Source: Desulfovibrio sp.
GTDB taxonomy: Bacteria; Desulfobacterota; Desulfovibrionia; Desulfovibrionales; Desulfovibrionaceae
Direction: 5' to 3'
Length of the DNA: 64,000 nt
NCBI RefSeq assembly: GCF_034006445.1
Contig: NZ_JAVESS010000001.1
Location: 1-64,000 of the forward strand
Part shown: piece by piece, positions 15,663 through 25,245 of the stretch
Layout: every line of letters starts with the position of its first letter
Numbering within the stretch: position 1 is the stretch's first letter
Notes under the pieces: model-generated
Seen by the model: the letters and a program-made list of their open reading frames with translations, nothing else
Told to the model about the DNA's origin: nothing
The model's database searches: none
Program-made: the position numbers and the translations under genes

Positions 15663-17210
15663 TTATTGCTGCTGTTGCTGCTGCGCGTTCATGGCCCGTA
15701 TGGCCTCAAACGTCAGGCGCAGCGTTTCCATCTGCTCCACCAGGGCATGATCCCCGGGGCTGCCTGATATGGTAAACAGCATGCCGGGATTGTCCAGCAC
15801 GGCAATGAGGTCAAGCACAAGCACCGTGCGCCCGGGAGTGGTCTTGATGTCAAGGCTGCCGGGTCTGGCGGCAAAGGCTTGCAGGTTTTGGCGTATGACC
15901 GCGTTCTGCGGGGTGTCCCTGATGCTGGGCAAAGCGGCGAGGGCTTGAATGGTGGCCGCTGCCTGCGGCACGTTCGGAAAAAGGTTCAGCCCCGTCCATG
16001 CGAGAGCGCCGTCATCCTTGTAGCTCAGCGTGAAATCACTGAAGCTCTGGGTGAAAAGTTCCTCGGCCATGCGGGGGCCGGGTTTGTCGTTCATGTTCAG
16101 CGAGCAGGCAACCTGACCCAGACCCGGCATGCGTACGTCGGCTGTTTTATGGCTGACAGTGCCCGTGGTGCGGGATTCAAAGACCATATCCATGTTCAGG
16201 GGGGGCAGGGTCATGCCCAGCACCGTGTGAAGCAGACCGGAAGAAGCGGTAAGGCCGACGATGGTGCTTTTGGTGTGCGTGGGCGCGTTTGAGAACCATT
16301 CAAACTGGGTTTCCTTGACCTGCACGGAGCTTGTATCCACGGCAAAGGTCATGTCGGTGGCCTGAAATTTGCGCAGCAGGGGCGGATCATAATTAAGCAT
16401 GGTTTCCATGAGCGGGATCAGCTGCTCCTGGGTTTGCTCTGCTTCAGGATTTTCACTGAGGGACACAAGCTGGCGCATCATGTCCTCTTCAGGCAGGGCT
16501 ATTCCTTCCTGAAGCATGCGGCCGACGGCCATGGTCTGCGCCCCGCCTATACGGACTTCCATATTATCAATGGCAAGGCTTGCTATGGAGCGTCCCTTCC
16601 AGCCGGACATGCGCATTTCCTTGAAACTCACCCTGACGGAGCCGTTGGCGTCGATGATGTCCGCGCTGACAAAGTGGGCGCTGGTAGTGTCCGCCCCCAT
16701 CTCGTAGGTGGCGGTGATCATGTCGATGGGCTCGTGCCCTTCAAGGGCCTGACCGATGACAAAGGGCGTGGCGCGGATGACGTCCATCTCCTCACGTTGC
16801 ACCAGGACGCGGCTGTAGGGTGTGGTCATGGCGATATTGCGCACCACCACATTTTCAGCAATGTCCATAGGCTCATTACCTTTAAGGATCATGATCCGCA
16901 GGGGCGTGAGGGCCAGCAGCATGCGCAGGGGCAGCCGAAAAGAGATTTCAGAGGCAAGCCAGGTTTCCGGCCCGTTGGCCTGCTCGCCACGCAACGCCAG
17001 CCCACGGATGAAAATTTCGCGCGTAAAGGGCGAGAATTCCACCTGATCGACCGAAGCGGCATAGGGCTTGCCCTGGGGACTGCGGGACAGGTTGCTGAGC
17101 CCATTGAGAACCTGCTCCTGTATGGTGGAGCGCAGCCCGAACCCCAGAGCGGTCAGGCCGCCAGCGACCAGAATGGTCAGTATGATCAATGTCTTCAGCA
17201 GTTTTTTCAT
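15663..17210 (-). CDS. Membrane-anchored protein of unknown function (AsmA-like architecture possible)
   Basis: 515 residues. A single N-terminal transmembrane segment (LLKTLIILTILVAGGLTALGFGL, about residues 4-26) is followed by a large periplasmic part rich in beta-strand-like alternation (DQVEFSPFTREIFIRGLAL, VRVSFKEMRMSGW). This suggests an AsmA/DUF748-like protein, although I do not recognise a definite family. It ends in six consecutive glutamines. AAAGGAAAAC precedes the ATG. It lies 78 bases downstream of nadB on the same strand, so co-transcription with the NAD genes is possible. Confidence 0.7.
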   Translation of the reverse strand: MKKLLKTLIILTILVAGGLTALGFGLRSTIQEQVLNGLSNLSRSPQGKPYAASVDQVEFSPFTREIFIRGLALRGEQANGPETWLASEISFRLPLRMLLALTPLRIMILKGNEPMDIAENVVVRNIAMTTPYSRVLVQREEMDVIRATPFVIGQALEGHEPIDMITATYEMGADTTSAHFVSADIIDANGSVRVSFKEMRMSGWKGRSIASLAIDNMEVRIGGAQTMAVGRMLQEGIALPEEDMMRQLVSLSENPEAEQTQEQLIPLMETMLNYDPPLLRKFQATDMTFAVDTSSVQVKETQFEWFSNAPTHTKSTIVGLTASSGLLHTVLGMTLPPLNMDMVFESRTTGTVSHKTADVRMPGLGQVACSLNMNDKPGPRMAEELFTQSFSDFTLSYKDDGALAWTGLNLFPNVPQAAATIQALAALPSIRDTPQNAVIRQNLQAFAARPGSLDIKTTPGRTVLVLDLIAVLDNPGMLFTISGSPGDHALVEQMETLRLTFEAIRAMNAQQQQQQ

Positions 17211-17288
17211 GAGGAGGGTTTTCCTTTATGTGATGGCTGGCGGACGGTTAAGCCGCGCCAGCCCTGGCGACTTTTTGCGGGTTTTTTG

Positions 17289-18932
17289 TCAGTCCACCCG
17301 TTGATGGCAACCCAGGCTTGTGGGGTTGCGCATGGCTGCCTGGGTGATGGCGTAGGCCGTCTGCGAACCGTGAAAAAGGTCCACCAGACGGCGGGAAATG
17401 CGTGTATGCTTGTAAAAGTCATGTATATGGCGCACAAGGTCGCGCATGTCTTCAAAAGCCCGGCGCAGGCGGGCTTCAGTGCGCGAAATGCCCACGTAGT
17501 TCCACATGGTGTTGCGGATATTGGCCCAGTCCTGCGCCACCAGGGCCGGGTCGTCGCGCCGCTCGTCGCCTTCATGCAGCCAGTCGGGGATGGAGGCGGC
17601 GAGACTTTTGGAAAGGCCGCTCTCGCTGTTCAGGCGGCGGGACAGGTCATTGCCGCAACTGACGCCCCACACAAGGGCCTCAAGCAGGGACGTGCTGGCA
17701 AGGCGGTTGGCCCCGTGCAGGCCCGTGCAGGCGCATTCGCCAATGGCGTAAAGGCCGCGCATGGACGTGCGTCCGCGTATATCCGTGAGGACGCCGCCGC
17801 AGAAATAGTGGGCGGCTGGCACCACGGGGATGGGTTCGCGGCGGATGTCGATGCCCGCTTCAAGGCATTTCTGGAACACGGTGGGAAAGCGCGTGGGCAA
17901 ATCCTGCTGCACGCCGCTTACGTCCAGAAAGAGGCAGGGCGCGCCGTTGTGCAGCATTTCGTCCATCATGGCTTGCGACACCACGTCACGCGGGGCGAGA
18001 TCCGCGCGTGGATCGTAGTCTTTCATGAAGGGCTGCCCTTTGTGATTGAGCAGGCGCGCGCCTTCGCCGCGCATGGCCTCGGTGATGAGGGAGCGGCGGG
18101 TGCTGCGCTCTTCATACAGGGCAGTGGGGTGAAACTGCATGAATTCCAGATTGGCCAGCGACACGCCGGCGCGAAAAGCCATGGACACGCCCGTGCCCAC
18201 GCAACCGGCCGCGTTGGTGGAATGCAAAAAAACCTGCCCCACGCCGCCTGTGGCAAGCACTGTCCAGTCGGCCAGGATGGTTTCGGGCTCGCCGCTGTCC
18301 TCGTTGAGCACATAGGCTCCCAGGCAGCGGTTATCGACCTCGTAGCGCAGTTGCGATTTTTTGGCGTGGTGGTGACTTGTCAGAAGGTCGATGGCGGCGC
18401 GGCGGTGCAGCCGGGTGATGCGGGGATGCGCCATGACCTGGGCCGTCAGGCCGTCCATCATGGCGCGGCCGGAATAGTCGCGGCAGTGCAGGATGCGGGG
18501 GGCGGAGTGCCCGCCTTCGCGCGTGAGGTTGAAGCTGCCGTCGTCATTGCGGTCAAAGGGAACCTTGGAGCGCTCAATGAGCACGCTGTCGACGCATGCG
18601 GGACCCTGGCTGCACAAAAAGCGCACGGCTTTTTCATAGTTGTAATTATGGCCTGCGATCAGGATGTCTTGTTCCAGGGCCAGGGCATCGCCCTGAAGCC
18701 CGGCCTTTTGTTTGACAGGGCTGCTGGCGGTGTCGGCATCTGCGTCCGCAGGGGCATCGGCGCGGTAGATGATACCCCCTTGCGCCAGTTCGGAATTGCC
18801 GTCGGCCAGTTGGGCTCCGGCATTGATGAGAAGCACTTCATAACCGGCGTCGGCCAGGGTAAGGGCGGCGGTGCATCCGGCAATGCCCGAACCGATGATC
18901 AATACGGGCACATGACGGCGACTGGCATTCAC
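17289..18932 (-). CDS. nadB: L-aspartate oxidase
   Basis: About 547 residues. FAD-binding GSGIAG near residues 14-19, NSELAQGGI, the catalytic region with EFMQFHPTALY and GEGARLLN, and the FAD site GECACTGLHGANRLASTSL are the hallmarks of NadB. It oxidises L-aspartate to iminoaspartate, which NadA condenses to quinolinate. I chose GTG 18932 because GAGG lies about eight bases upstream; a TTG at 18962 would overlap nadA. In an anaerobe fumarate is the likely electron acceptor. Order nadC-nadA-nadB on this strand gives the whole de novo route to nicotinate mononucleotide. Confidence 0.95.
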   Translation of the reverse strand: MNASRRHVPVLIIGSGIAGCTAALTLADAGYEVLLINAGAQLADGNSELAQGGIIYRADAPADADADTASSPVKQKAGLQGDALALEQDILIAGHNYNYEKAVRFLCSQGPACVDSVLIERSKVPFDRNDDGSFNLTREGGHSAPRILHCRDYSGRAMMDGLTAQVMAHPRITRLHRRAAIDLLTSHHHAKKSQLRYEVDNRCLGAYVLNEDSGEPETILADWTVLATGGVGQVFLHSTNAAGCVGTGVSMAFRAGVSLANLEFMQFHPTALYEERSTRRSLITEAMRGEGARLLNHKGQPFMKDYDPRADLAPRDVVSQAMMDEMLHNGAPCLFLDVSGVQQDLPTRFPTVFQKCLEAGIDIRREPIPVVPAAHYFCGGVLTDIRGRTSMRGLYAIGECACTGLHGANRLASTSLLEALVWGVSCGNDLSRRLNSESGLSKSLAASIPDWLHEGDERRDDPALVAQDWANIRNTMWNYVGISRTEARLRRAFEDMRDLVRHIHDFYKHTRISRRLVDLFHGSQTAYAITQAAMRNPTSLGCHQRVD

Positions 18933-18942
18933 TGGGCAAACC

Positions 18943-19989
18943 TCACAGGCCGCAAGCTTCAAGCATGCGGGTTAATGAAAGACGGGCGGGGGGGCAAAGT
19001 TGCGCCTCAATCTCCAGAGGGGTGGCTTTTTGTGAAACAATTTCAGTCAGTATATTCCAAAGCTTCTTTTCCGTCACCTTGGCCATGTTGCCGCAAATGG
19101 CGTGACCAAGGGGAATAATGCGGCACTGGCCCTCAAAACGGTCGGCCAGGCGGTGAACAAGGTTGTTCTCTGTGCCCACGATAAGGGTGGAGCCAGGCGC
19201 TTCGGCAGCCACGCGGGCCGCGTCCTTGATGAGAAAGGATGTGGAACCCGCGCCGTCGCAGACAGCGATGACCTCTTCGCGGCATTCGGGATGCGCAATG
19301 ACGCGACAGCCGGGGTAAGCGGCGCGCATTTCGCGCACATCGTCAGGGTCAAAGCGGGCGTGGATGGCGCAGCAGCCCGGCCAGAGCAGGAGTTTTCTGT
19401 CCAGGGCCTGTGTTTCCGGCTCGACCAGCCCCTTGGAACCGATGCGCAGCACATGGCGGTCTTGCGGCGGTATGCCAAGGGCCGTGGCCGTATTGTTGCC
19501 CAGATGTCTGTCGGGCAGAAAGAGTACGCCGTCTCCCTGTTTCATGGCCCATTGCAGCATGACGCCCGCGTTGGCCGAAGTGCAGACCGCGCCGCCGTAC
19601 TCGCCCACAACGGCCTTGAGGGCCAGGTCTGTGTTGACGTAGGCCAGGGGAATGATCTTGCGTCCGGCCGCGTGGAGTTGCTCCAGAACCTTGCGGGCCA
19701 GAGGGGCGGGCGTCATTTGCGACATGAGGCAGTCCGCGTCCAGGCTGGGCAGATAGACGGACTGCCCCGGCTTGGCCAGGAGCGCGGCGGATTCGCCCAT
19801 AAAATAAACACCGCAAAAAACGATAAAATCCGCGTCAATCTGGGGCACACGCCGGGCCAGCTCCAGCGAATCGCCCGTGATGTCGCAGTGCTGCACCACG
19901 GCGTCATTCTGGTAGTGGTGGCCCATGATGCAGAGTTTGTCGCCCAATTGTCGCTTGATAGCCTGAATTTCGGCACTGATATTTTGCAT
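18943..19989 (-). CDS. nadA: Quinolinate synthase
   Basis: 348 residues. MGHHYQND near the start and three conserved cysteines in FCGVYFMGE, VCTSANAG and ICGNMAKV are the [4Fe-4S] ligands of NadA. It condenses iminoaspartate with dihydroxyacetone phosphate to quinolinate. A strong AGGAAAAAG site precedes the ATG. nadC lies upstream and nadB just downstream, ten bases apart. Confidence 0.97.
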   Translation of the reverse strand: MQNISAEIQAIKRQLGDKLCIMGHHYQNDAVVQHCDITGDSLELARRVPQIDADFIVFCGVYFMGESAALLAKPGQSVYLPSLDADCLMSQMTPAPLARKVLEQLHAAGRKIIPLAYVNTDLALKAVVGEYGGAVCTSANAGVMLQWAMKQGDGVLFLPDRHLGNNTATALGIPPQDRHVLRIGSKGLVEPETQALDRKLLLWPGCCAIHARFDPDDVREMRAAYPGCRVIAHPECREEVIAVCDGAGSTSFLIKDAARVAAEAPGSTLIVGTENNLVHRLADRFEGQCRIIPLGHAICGNMAKVTEKKLWNILTEIVSQKATPLEIEAQLCPPARLSLTRMLEACGL

Positions 19990-20030
19990 GTTCTTTTTCC
20001 TGCGCTGAAAAGATGCGGCCCTGAGCGGCC

Positions 20031-20918
20031 TCAGGCCGGCAGCAGCGTCATGCTGAAGTCCGCCGCCACTGCGGAGTGGGTAAGCCGCCCCACGGAGATG
20101 AAGTCTGGCCTGCGGGGGGCTGTAAGAGCGAGCGCGCGGATATTTTCAAGGCGAACGCCGCCGCTCACCTCGGTTTCAATAGCCGCCGGGACCAGGGCCA
20201 GGGCCTCGCTCAGGAGCGGGCCTTCCATATTGTCCATCATAATGCGGTCGGCGCGCGCCGCTATGGCTTCGCGCACATGTTCAAGGGTGCGGCACTCAAC
20301 CTCGATGGGCGGACAGGGAGTGTAGCGGGCGCGCAGGGTGGCCACTGCCGCCGTGATGGAGCCTGCGGCGTCAATATGGTTGTCCTTGAGCATGAGCATC
20401 TCCGCAAGGTTTTTGCGGTGATTGCAGGCTCCGCCCGCCTGGACGGCGTATTTTTCAGGCCAGCGCATGCCGGGAGTGGTCTTGCGGGTGTCGAGCAGGC
20501 GCACGCCCGTGCCTTCAAGCTCGCGCACGTAGCGGGCCGTAAGGTTGGCTATGCCAGAAAGATGGGTTATAAAGTTGAGGATGACGCGCTCGGCCTTGAG
20601 CATGGCCACGGCAGGGGCCGAGATGCGGGCCACCACGGTCATGGCTGGCACAGAGGCTGCCTCGGCGGCCAGCGCCTGCCATCTGAAGGGTGAGCCCAGA
20701 CTGCGGAACACCGGGCCGATGACGGGTAGACCCACCACCAGGGTGTCCTGTTTGGCGCGTATGGCTGCGTTCAGATACGCGTCGGGGGCAAAAAGGCCCA
20801 TGGCGGTCAGTTCGGGGCCGTCTTCTTCCAGGGCGAGGTCTATACATTGTTGGAGAAGCCGCTGTCCTTCAGGTGAAAAAAAAGCGGCCCAGGGCGTATA
20901 CATTGCGCTTGTCCCCAT
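20031..20918 (-). CDS. nadC: Nicotinate-nucleotide pyrophosphorylase (carboxylating)
   Basis: 295 residues. LNFITHLSGIANLT, DTRKTTPGMRWPEKYAVQAGG, NHRKNLAEMLMLKDNH and SGGVRLENI are the ordered NadC motifs that bind quinolinate and PRPP. It makes nicotinate mononucleotide from quinolinate with CO2 release. Two ATGs (20918, 20903) are possible; the first gives the usual length. The spacing of 41 bases to nadA fits an operon. Confidence 0.97.
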   Translation of the reverse strand: MGTSAMYTPWAAFFSPEGQRLLQQCIDLALEEDGPELTAMGLFAPDAYLNAAIRAKQDTLVVGLPVIGPVFRSLGSPFRWQALAAEAASVPAMTVVARISAPAVAMLKAERVILNFITHLSGIANLTARYVRELEGTGVRLLDTRKTTPGMRWPEKYAVQAGGACNHRKNLAEMLMLKDNHIDAAGSITAAVATLRARYTPCPPIEVECRTLEHVREAIAARADRIMMDNMEGPLLSEALALVPAAIETEVSGGVRLENIRALALTAPRRPDFISVGRLTHSAVAADFSMTLLPA

Positions 20919-21162
20919 TTCTTACGCATGCTAATTGAGAGGGCGCCCGATGTGGCCAGACGCCACGCGCGGCGTGTTGGCCCTCACACGGCGGAATGCG
21001 CCGATGTGCGGGTGTTTTGAAGTAGATAGAATGCCCAGTGCGTCGCGTCAAGCCGCGTGAACCTCGAGAGCATTTTCACATATGCGCCATTCCCTCTGTG
21101 AGGCGCATTTTCCGGCATTATTGCTCCTTCGGGACGTATTTTTTTTGGATGAAAGGCGCGCC

Positions 21163-22806
21163 ATGGCAGACTACAAAGATACACAACACATCAGGGCCCA
21201 GGAGGGCATTGGACAGGGTGACGCCTGTGGAGTCCAGGCTGCGGCTTCGCAGCCAGACCTGCAGAAGGGCCTGCAGCCGGACACGCTCTCAAGCTCCGCG
21301 CCCGCAAGCTCCGCGCCCGCAAATCCCGAGCCCGGCGACAGTGGCAGCGCCGCAGCCGTGAATACGGATGCCGACCGCGCGAAAAGCCGTACTGAAAACC
21401 GCGCGAAAAACCTTGCCAACGCCGGGATCGCTGCCAGCGCCGACGTCGCTGCGACGGCCCCTGAGCACGCCTCAACGCAGGACGAATCCGCCGGAAACGC
21501 CTCTTTCAGCGATGACGCCTACGACTCCGATTATGCGGAGCAGGAGTTTATCCACCCGGCCGACATGGCCGATCATCTGGAAAATCTCAGCCTTGAAAAG
21601 CAGGTGAGCACGCTTGCCAGCATGTCCAAGGAAGATGCCGCCGACGCCCTGGCCGAACTTGACGGCAATGTGGCCGTTGACGTGCTGGAAAATCTGGACA
21701 CAGACGTTGCCGCCCAGATTATTGCCGAAATGTCCCCGGACGACGCCGCCGACGTGCTGGACGAACTGGACGAGGACCACCGCGACGCCCTGCTGGAAAA
21801 GCTGACCCGCGAAGACTCCGACGAATTGCGCAGCCTGCTCAATTTTGACCCGGATTCCGCGGGCGGGGCCATGAATACCGAGCTCATCCTGCTGGAATGC
21901 AACCAGACCGTGGATGAGGCCATAGCCCATATCCGTTCTGAAATGGCCGAAAAAGAAAGCCCCTATTACGGCTATGTGGTGGATTCGCACGAGGTGCTCG
22001 TGGGCGTGCTGTCCCTGCGTGACCTCATGCTGGCCCGCCCCGGCACCATTGTGGGCGACGCGGCGGCCGGGCAGAGCGTCATCAGCGTCACATTTGACAC
22101 GGACAGGCGCGAGGTGGCCAGCCTGCTTTCGCACTACAACTTCATGGCCATGCCCGTTGTGGATAATGACGGGCACATCATGGGCGTCATCACCTATGAC
22201 GACATCATGGACATCATGCATGAAGAGGCCAGCGCCGACATGCTGGGCATGGTGGGCGCCGACCCGGAAGAAAGCGTGGACACGCCCTGGAAAGAGAGTG
22301 TGCGAAAACGCCTGCCCTGGCTGTTTGTGAACATGTTCAACTCGGCCCTCTCGGCTTCGGTGGTGTACATGTTTGAAGGCAGCATAGCCGAAATGGCGGT
22401 GCTGGCCGTGCTCATGCCCATGGTGGCCAATCAGGCGGGCAATACGGGGCAGCAGGCCCTGGCCGTCATGATCCGCCAGTTGGCCACAGACCGCTTTGAC
22501 CAGAAAAAAGCCTGGATGGCCGTTGTGCGCGAAGGCAAAATCGGCATTGTGACCGGTATTGTCATGGCTTTTACAGCCTTTGTGGGCGCGTGGATGTTCA
22601 CGGGCGTGGCCGCCATTGGCGCTGTCATGGGCGGCGCGCTTATGTGCGACATGCTGCTTGGCGCTGTTTCCGGCGGTTCCATACCGCTTATTTTTCGTGC
22701 CCTTGGGCGTGATCCGGCGCACGCGTCCAGTATTTTTCTCACCACAATTACGGACGGAGCGGGCTTTTTTATTTTTCTCGGGCTGGCGTCGCTTTTTCTC
22801 TTATAA
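21163..22806 (+). CDS. mgtE: Magnesium transporter MgtE
   Basis: 547 residues. An unusually long polar N-terminal extension (about 130 residues rich in Ala, Asp, Pro) precedes the MgtE N domain (HPADMADHLENLSLEKQ, MSPDDAADVLDEL), two CBS domains (ending GVITYDDIMDIMHEE), a connecting helix and a five-helix membrane domain with PMVANQAGNTGQQALAVMIR. The N and CBS domains sense cytosolic Mg2+ and gate the channel. The ATG at 21163 has GAAAGG upstream. I looked for an M-box riboswitch in the upstream 240 bases and saw none. Confidence 0.95.
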   Translation: MADYKDTQHIRAQEGIGQGDACGVQAAASQPDLQKGLQPDTLSSSAPASSAPANPEPGDSGSAAAVNTDADRAKSRTENRAKNLANAGIAASADVAATAPEHASTQDESAGNASFSDDAYDSDYAEQEFIHPADMADHLENLSLEKQVSTLASMSKEDAADALAELDGNVAVDVLENLDTDVAAQIIAEMSPDDAADVLDELDEDHRDALLEKLTREDSDELRSLLNFDPDSAGGAMNTELILLECNQTVDEAIAHIRSEMAEKESPYYGYVVDSHEVLVGVLSLRDLMLARPGTIVGDAAAGQSVISVTFDTDRREVASLLSHYNFMAMPVVDNDGHIMGVITYDDIMDIMHEEASADMLGMVGADPEESVDTPWKESVRKRLPWLFVNMFNSALSASVVYMFEGSIAEMAVLAVLMPMVANQAGNTGQQALAVMIRQLATDRFDQKKAWMAVVREGKIGIVTGIVMAFTAFVGAWMFTGVAAIGAVMGGALMCDMLLGAVSGGSIPLIFRALGRDPAHASSIFLTTITDGAGFFIFLGLASLFLL

Positions 22807-22953
22807 AGCATTTTATCCTTGATAAAGGGGACATGCCCAAGGCTGCACAAGAGCGCAGCGCGCCGCGCCGCAACGGGGCGTGGGTTCAGCCGAAAATCGT
22901 GTTTTTGGGCTGAACGACGATTGAAATGTGCAGCATTTCAAGGGTACTCTGGT
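22806..22953 (+). repeat. Hairpin-array repeat, family B
   Basis: Same hairpin order as the 13557 copy: AAGCATTTT...CATGCCC-type first stem (weakened), GCTGCACAAGAGCGCAGC, CGCCGCAACGGGGCG, TTCAGCC...GGCTGAA, TTGAAATGTGCAGCATTTCAA, then GGTACTCTGG. Differences in the stems are mostly paired changes. It lies immediately 3' of mgtE. Confidence 0.78.
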
Positions 22954-23014
22954 CAGGCTCTGCATACCCTGAACCTCCCGTTTCAGGCCGCCGACCCCAA
23001 GAGGGCAGGCTGGC

Positions 23015-23731
23015 ATGGGCCGTCGGGAGCGCCCGGACAGGCATATGACACAGACGCAAAGCGAAATCTGCCGCATCCTGCTGGTGGATGACCACAAACT
23101 GCTGATGGAGGGCGTGCGGAGCCTGCTTGCGCCCTACGCCCATCTGCGGGTTGTGGGCATGGCGCTTACCGGGGGGGAGGCAGTGGCCCTGGCCGCCTCC
23201 ATGTCGCCGCACCTGATGGTGCTGGATCTCGGCATGCCCGGCATGAACGGCGTTGAAACAGGGCGCGCCGTGCTTGAGGTACGCCCCGGCACGCGCATTC
23301 TTGTCTACACGGGGCATGAGGATCAGCGCTGGCTGCCGGAACTTATAGACATCGGCATCATGGGCCACGTGCGTAAGTCCGAACCGCCGGGGGTGCTGTT
23401 GCGCGCCATCGAAAGCGTGCGCCAGGGCAACATCTTTTTGAGTTTTTCCGATCCTGGGGGGCGACTGGCGGCTCTGCTGCGCGCGCGCCGACAGGCCGTC
23501 GACGAAACGGGCGGCGAAGGGGGCAGCGACCTGAACGCGCTTTCACCCCGCGAAAAAGAAATATTCCGCCTTCTGGCAGACGGCTGGAGCGTCAAGGCCA
23601 TTGCCGGTGATCTGCACATCAGCCCGAAAACGGTTGAAACCCACAAGTACAACCTGCTCACCAAACTTCAGGCCGGGTCCGTGGGGGATCTGGTCAAGAT
23701 CGCCATCCGCCACGGTCTGCTCAAGGTCTGA
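23015..23731 (+). CDS. NarL/FixJ-family response regulator
   Basis: 238 residues: receiver domain (VDDH at 24-27, phospho-acceptor Asp 71 in MVLDLGMPGMNG, VYTGH, K in VRKSEPP) and a LuxR-type helix-turn-helix (LSPREKEIFRLLADGWS, SPKTVETHKYNLLTKL). It binds DNA when phosphorylated. The ATG at 23015 has GAGGG at nine bases; ATG 23045 is an alternative. No kinase gene adjoins directly; the kinase locus starting at 25915 is the nearest candidate partner. Confidence 0.92.
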   Translation: MGRRERPDRHMTQTQSEICRILLVDDHKLLMEGVRSLLAPYAHLRVVGMALTGGEAVALAASMSPHLMVLDLGMPGMNGVETGRAVLEVRPGTRILVYTGHEDQRWLPELIDIGIMGHVRKSEPPGVLLRAIESVRQGNIFLSFSDPGGRLAALLRARRQAVDETGGEGGSDLNALSPREKEIFRLLADGWSVKAIAGDLHISPKTVETHKYNLLTKLQAGSVGDLVKIAIRHGLLKV

Positions 23732-24049
23732 TCGTCTCCATTGCCGCCGCTGAGCCGGGCCATGAACCAGCCATGAGTCGGGGCATGAGCCGGGGCATGA
23801 GCCGGGCCATGAACCAGCCATGAGCCGGGCCATGGGGCCGGGCCGCCCCCCCTCCATTTTGCCGTTTACGCGAGAGTTCCTGGGCCCTATGCGCCCGCGC
23901 CAGCAGGAGGATGGTTTTCGCCTGGGGAAAATCCTTAGAACTTTCTTTCACAAATCAGGATTCTCCCGATGGTGCGCGCCCGTCCCTCATCCTAGTCTTG
24001 CCCTAACCGAAAAAACAAATGCGTCGGTCAAGGGCGCAAGGGGGAGACA
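23732..24049. other. Intergenic region with ATGAGCCGGGCC-type repeats
   Basis: Between 23757 and 23838 a 12-base unit, variants of ATGAGCCGGGCC and ATGAACCAGCC, is repeated about seven times. No gene is seen. The rest is unremarkable leader sequence for the TauE-like gene. Confidence 0.6.
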
Positions 24050-25210
24050 ATGGCCTGTGTTTTTCGTGAATGCTTCAAAAGAGGCGCAAGGGACTATGCG
24101 GCAAAGCTCGTGCTGTTGCCCGTCATGCTTTTTCTGTTATTAGCCGCGCCCCTGGCGGCCCTGGCCCAGAACGGGGATCAGACCCGGCCCGTGGCGCAGA
24201 GTTCGGCTCCCACTTCCGGTTCCGTTGGCGCCGTGACTGCCGCTCCCGCCGCGACCGCCACTTTTGTGGATGGATCGGCCCTTCTGGTGGCGTCGTCCAC
24301 AGTGCAGGATTCCGGCCAGGCTCTGGAGCAGACTCCTGCGCAACCGGTTGACATGACCCCCATCGATAATCACCCCTGGTGGTTCTGGCCCCTTGCCCTG
24401 CTGGGCTTCTGCTTTATTCTCGGCATCATCGCCGTCATGGCCGGCGTTGGCGGCGGCGTGCTCTTTGTGCCGCTGGTCAGCGGCTTCTTTCCCTTTCATC
24501 TCGACTTCGTGCGCGGAGCGGGCCTGCTGGTCGCCCTGGCGGGCGCACTGGCAGCCGGTCCCGGTCTGCTGCGCCGCAATTTCGCCAACCTGCGTCTTGC
24601 CCTGCCCGTGGCGCTGATTGCTTCAGCCTGCGCCATCGTTGGGGCCATGCTGGGTCTGGCTTTGCCCACCAATGTCATCCAGACATGCCTTGGCGGCACC
24701 ATTCTGGCCATTGCCGTGCTTCTGCTGCTTTCCAAAAACTCCGTGCGCCCCGTGGTGAACAAGCAGGACGCCATTGGTCTGGCCCTGGGAATGGACGGCG
24801 TTTTTCTTGAACCCAGCACAGGCGAAGTGGTGGAATGGAAAACCCACCGCACGCTGGCGGGTCTTCTGCTCTTTATCGTCATCGGCATCATGGCGGGCAT
24901 GTTCGGCCTTGGAGCCGGGTGGGCCAACGTGCCTGTGCTGAACCTGCTCATGGGCGCGCCGCTCAAGGTGAGCGTGGGCACATCCAAGTTCCTTCTTTCC
25001 ATCACAGACACCTCCGCCGCCTGGGTGTATCTCAATCAGGGCTGCGTTATTCCCCTTATGGCGATTCCCTCCATCGTGGGCCTCATGCTGGGTTCCGTGG
25101 TCGGTGTGCGCCTGCTTGCCGTGGCCAAGCCAAAGTTCATCCGCTACATGGTGATTTTTGTGCTTCTTTTCTCCGGCGTCAAAGCCCTCATGAAGGGCTT
25201 GGGCTGGTAG
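24050..25210 (+). CDS. TauE/SafE-family sulfite/organosulfonate exporter-like permease
   Basis: 386 residues. An N-terminal hydrophobic segment (KLVLLPVMLFLLLAAPLAALA) is followed by about 65 polar residues presumed periplasmic, then eight or so membrane helices with the TauE repeat motif GVGGGVLFVPLVSGFF and its second copy GLGAGWANVPVLNLLMGAP. Such proteins export or import sulfite, sulfonates or related anions; the substrate is not known here. GGGGGAG lies upstream of the ATG. Genes downstream encode a small membrane protein and then a histidine kinase locus, so it may be regulated by or coupled to that signalling system. Confidence 0.87.
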   Translation: MACVFRECFKRGARDYAAKLVLLPVMLFLLLAAPLAALAQNGDQTRPVAQSSAPTSGSVGAVTAAPAATATFVDGSALLVASSTVQDSGQALEQTPAQPVDMTPIDNHPWWFWPLALLGFCFILGIIAVMAGVGGGVLFVPLVSGFFPFHLDFVRGAGLLVALAGALAAGPGLLRRNFANLRLALPVALIASACAIVGAMLGLALPTNVIQTCLGGTILAIAVLLLLSKNSVRPVVNKQDAIGLALGMDGVFLEPSTGEVVEWKTHRTLAGLLLFIVIGIMAGMFGLGAGWANVPVLNLLMGAPLKVSVGTSKFLLSITDTSAAWVYLNQGCVIPLMAIPSIVGLMLGSVVGVRLLAVAKPKFIRYMVIFVLLFSGVKALMKGLGW

Positions 25211-25245
25211 TTCCACGCCCGGACTGGACTTTTTGGGAGGATAGT

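Noticed and set aside
16434..19118. 894-codon open frame on the plus strand
   Set aside because: It is antisense to the unknown membrane protein and nadB, both of which have clear starts or family motifs; long antisense frames are expected in GC-rich DNA.
20919..21162. Magnesium riboswitch (M-box) before mgtE
   Set aside because: The conserved M-box segments were not found in the leader.
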